Shown here: positions 52,145 to 54,029 of the stretch, in pieces | How the letters are laid out: every line of letters starts with the position of its first letter | Numbering within the stretch: position 1 is the first letter of the stretch | Origin: Cyclobacteriaceae bacterium | Lineage (GTDB): Bacteria > Bacteroidota > Bacteroidia > Cytophagales > Cyclobacteriaceae | Reading direction: 5' to 3' | Assembly (NCBI GenBank): GCA_958296015.1 | Contig: CATQIH010000022.1 | Coordinates: forward strand, 1-54,029 | DNA length: 54,029 nucleotides | Made by a program: the position numbers and the translations under genes | Notes under the pieces: model-generated | Told to the model about the DNA's origin: nothing | The model's input: the letters and a program-made list of their open reading frames with translations, nothing else | Database searches by the model: none

Positions 52145-53218
52145 ATGAAGAAGGAACAAGCTGAGATCACAACACAACAGCAAAAAGCAAAGAACAGGCG
52201 AAAAAATAGCCCGTTACCTGTGATAGGCATCAGCCTGGGAGACATCAACGGCGTAGGACCGGAGGTGGTGATCAAGGCATTGGAAGATAAAAGGATGCTG
52301 AGCCTGATGACACCTGTGATCTTTGGCTCTGCGAAGATTATGTCTTTTTACAGAAAGCAAATGGGATATGAGCAGTTCAACTTCATGACCATCAAAGATA
52401 TGGATAATGTAGCTTTTGGAAAAGCCAATGTCATCAACTGCTGGAGCCACAACGTGGATGTGACGCCCGGTGAAGTGACGGAAGCCGGGAGCACTGCCGC
52501 CTGGCATTCGCTCAAAGCTGCTGCCGCCGCCCTGAAAGACGATATGCTGGATGCCATCGTGACGGCTCCGATCAACAAAGATAATATTCAGAACGAAGAG
52601 TTTACCTATGCTGGTCACACTGAGTTCTTTACCCAAACTTTTGAGGCCGAAGAAAGTCTGATGTTTCTGGTGAGTGAAGGGCTGAGGGTGGGCGTAGCTA
52701 CCGGACATATTCCATTACAGAAGGTAAGCGAAAACCTGACCCGTGCCAAGATACGGCAGAAGCTTCAGATCATGGAGCAGTCGCTGCGCTACGATTTTGG
52801 CATACTCAAACCCAAAATTGCCGTGTTAGGTCTTAACCCTCATGCAGGAGAAAACGGCCTGCTGGGTTCCGAAGAACAAGACATCATCAACCCTGTCATA
52901 CACGAACTGAAAGAAGAAGGCAAGCTGGTGTTCGGCCCTTTTCCTGCCGATGGCTTCTTCGGGTCTATGATATACCGGCAGTTTGATGCTGTGCTGGCCA
53001 TGTACCACGATCAGGGACTTGTACCTTTCAAAACTATTGCCTTTGAGAGTGGCGTGAACTTTACGGCTGGCCTGCCGGTAGTCCGCACTTCACCCGACCA
53101 CGGCACTGCATACGATATTGCCGGCAAAAATCTGGCAAGTGCCACCTCCATGCGCGAAGCCATCTACCTGGCCTGCGACGTGATCAAAAACCGAAAAGAA
53201 GCGGACGGCGATGTGTGA
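52145..53218 (+). CDS. pdxA: 4-hydroxythreonine-4-phosphate dehydrogenase
   Basis: The 357-residue enzyme has GISLGDINGVGPEVVIKAL near the start, TAPINKDNIQNEEFTYAGHTEFF, ATGHIPLQKVSENLT, LGLNPHAGENGLLGSEEQD and AMYHDQGLVPFKTIAFESGVN. The metal His sites are in AGHTE, MYHDQGL and the GPFPAD region. It takes part in pyridoxal phosphate synthesis. An N-terminal extension of about 22 residues (QAEITTQQQKAKNRRKNS) is unusual but may be natural. Confidence 0.95.
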   Translation: MKKEQAEITTQQQKAKNRRKNSPLPVIGISLGDINGVGPEVVIKALEDKRMLSLMTPVIFGSAKIMSFYRKQMGYEQFNFMTIKDMDNVAFGKANVINCWSHNVDVTPGEVTEAGSTAAWHSLKAAAAALKDDMLDAIVTAPINKDNIQNEEFTYAGHTEFFTQTFEAEESLMFLVSEGLRVGVATGHIPLQKVSENLTRAKIRQKLQIMEQSLRYDFGILKPKIAVLGLNPHAGENGLLGSEEQDIINPVIHELKEEGKLVFGPFPADGFFGSMIYRQFDAVLAMYHDQGLVPFKTIAFESGVNFTAGLPVVRTSPDHGTAYDIAGKNLASATSMREAIYLACDVIKNRKEADGDV

Positions 53219-53389
53219 GTTTTCATAGCATCAATCTTTTACTTGCTATATTCCTCTAAAACTTACCTATGTAGCATGTAGCTGGTGTTGTGGTTGAACT
53301 GCCCTGCCTGCTGGAGTAGGTTTGTGCCTATCCAAGCAATAAGAAAACCACCAAGCAAAAACCTCTTGACCATCAGGCAACTATGTTGT

Positions 53390-53815
53390 ATGATGGCCTG
53401 GCTGTTGTGCTGCCTGCTCAATGCTGCACAAAGTCAGGGGCAAGAGCAGACTGTCAGGCTCGACGACCTCAACCTGATGCTGGGCAGCCAGCCCGCTGCC
53501 AGGCAAACTATCCTGGAGAAGATGCACAGCTTTCACCAGGCACAGGCCATAGCCTTGTCTGTCACCTTGCTCTCTGAAGATGATGTCTACCAGGCTTTCT
53601 CTATGGCAGAGCAAACCCGCTGGCTAGGGCAAAGCTCCCCGGCTCTCGCTATCACCATCTGGCATGATGCTAAGTTTCGCACTTACCAGAGCGCTGCCAG
53701 GTGCAAGTCAATACGGCTTTATCTAAGAGACTGCCACCGGCTACTGCCCAGACTATTGTATCATCGCAGCTCAGAGCAGGTAGCCAAAGTTCTCCTGCAC
53801 GTGATGAGGCCATGA
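53390..53815 (+). CDS. Secreted protein of unknown function
   Basis: The ATG at 53390 begins a signal peptide (MMAWLLCCLLNAAQSQGQEQ). The open frame extends upstream to 53285, but that part is not protein-like. The mature part (about 120 residues) contains LDDLNLMLGSQPAARQTILEKMHSFHQAQA, LAITIWHDAKFRTYQSAARCK and ends VLLHVMRP. No family is recognised. It overlaps the next gene by 4 bp (ATGA), so they form a unit. Codon use is richer in G+C than the neighbours. Confidence 0.6.
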   Translation: MMAWLLCCLLNAAQSQGQEQTVRLDDLNLMLGSQPAARQTILEKMHSFHQAQAIALSVTLLSEDDVYQAFSMAEQTRWLGQSSPALAITIWHDAKFRTYQSAARCKSIRLYLRDCHRLLPRLLYHRSSEQVAKVLLHVMRP

Positions 53816-54029
53816 GAAAAGGATTGCTGGGCGGCCTGGAAGAGCTTGCTGCCTACCTCCAGGCACTGCCTGCCCCCAATGTGATGCCTGCCATCACTTT
53901 TGCCAGTGCTGAAGTTATCAATACCTCCCCTGCCACTGGACTGGACATCTTCACCCATCAAGCGCACCAAAGCAACTATGAACAAGTAGAAGTACAAGGC
54001 AAGCCCTACGCTGTAGCCTGGAAAGCTTT
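53812..54029 (+). CDS. Unknown gene, 3' part outside window
   Basis: The ATG at 53812 overlaps the previous stop. The visible 72 codons read MRKGLLGGLEELAAYLQALP, then ITFASAEVINTSPATGLDIF and YEQVEVQGKPYAVAWKA. The frame is open to the window end. No signal peptide or known motif is seen. It may belong to a larger secreted or polymorphic protein together with its upstream partner. Confidence 0.5.
   Translation, partial: MRKGLLGGLEELAAYLQALPAPNVMPAITFASAEVINTSPATGLDIFTHQAHQSNYEQVEVQGKPYAVAWKA

Noticed and set aside
1-54029. tRNA or rRNA genes
   Set aside because: I looked for TΨC-like GGTTCGAAT and rRNA-like blocks by eye and found none; a covariance search would be decisive.

Overview
The window reads as a chromosomal segment of a Bacteroidota bacterium, most likely order Cytophagales (inference). 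The evidence is gene content (a TonB-dependent receptor with an N-terminal carboxypeptidase-like repeat domain, a HmuY-type haem lipoprotein, a PafA-type phosphatase), several promoters of the Bacteroidota type with a TAnnTTTG -7 box, and few visible Shine-Dalgarno sequences. I see no rRNA, tRNA, CRISPR array, intact insertion sequence or phage module.

Layout. 1-5633: the tail of a small helical protein, then a four-gene MacAB/TolC-type efflux operon. 5634-9838: a DUF3050 protein, a superoxide dismutase and a CDF metal transporter, separated by several unusual repeat arrays. 9841-12703 (minus): a LemA/TPM membrane gene cluster. 12861-19233: a deoxyribonucleotidase, a small lipoprotein-like protein, an 11-residue-repeat secreted protein, a Ppx/GppA phosphatase, an acyl-CoA carboxylase beta subunit, an endonuclease/exonuclease-fold protein and a rhomboid protease. 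19431-22361: a coiled-coil/PD-(D/E)XK-like protein, an unknown membrane protein and a full-length paralogue of the first gene. 22638-29573: DUF4168 protein, PafA, Hsp20, a DnaJ-class co-chaperone, a lipoprotein MsrA and an FAD oxidoreductase. 30193-31521 (minus): PIG-L deacetylase and MOSC protein. 31653-40399: a response regulator and a haem uptake locus (hmuTUV, hemS-like, a thiopurine methyltransferase fragment, hmuR, hmuY). 40629-46671: a Cys-rich small protein, a FrnE-like DsbA protein, a nonsense-mutated Uma2 gene, a Zn/Cd-type P-ATPase with a Fur-family regulator, and MntH. 46962-54029: phosphoglycerate mutase, M1 peptidase, RsmA, PdxA and two unrecognised genes at the edge.

Metals are a theme: haem import, Mn/Fe import, zinc-type efflux, a CDF transporter and a probable Mn-SOD lie in one window. 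Matching palindromes appear at candidate control points: TTTAGA-N5-TCTAAA before both the response regulator and hmuT, and TGCAAY-N3-RTTGCA before the P-ATPase and again near 48.3 kb.

The most unusual content is between genes. There are four differently phased arrays: 22 heptamers (C-rich on the plus strand, G-quadruplex-capable on the minus strand), six 42-bp units, seven units on a ~41-bp period, and eighteen units on an exact 23-bp period. The last two share one logic: a dyad-like word whose halves are drawn from two half-word types and placed in either orientation inside a constant-phase scaffold. I know no named element of this design. Several dispersed GC-rich hairpin elements are also present. 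Broken genes include a frameshifted small membrane ORF, a truncated methyltransferase, the Uma2 gene and an N-terminally truncated outer-membrane protein.
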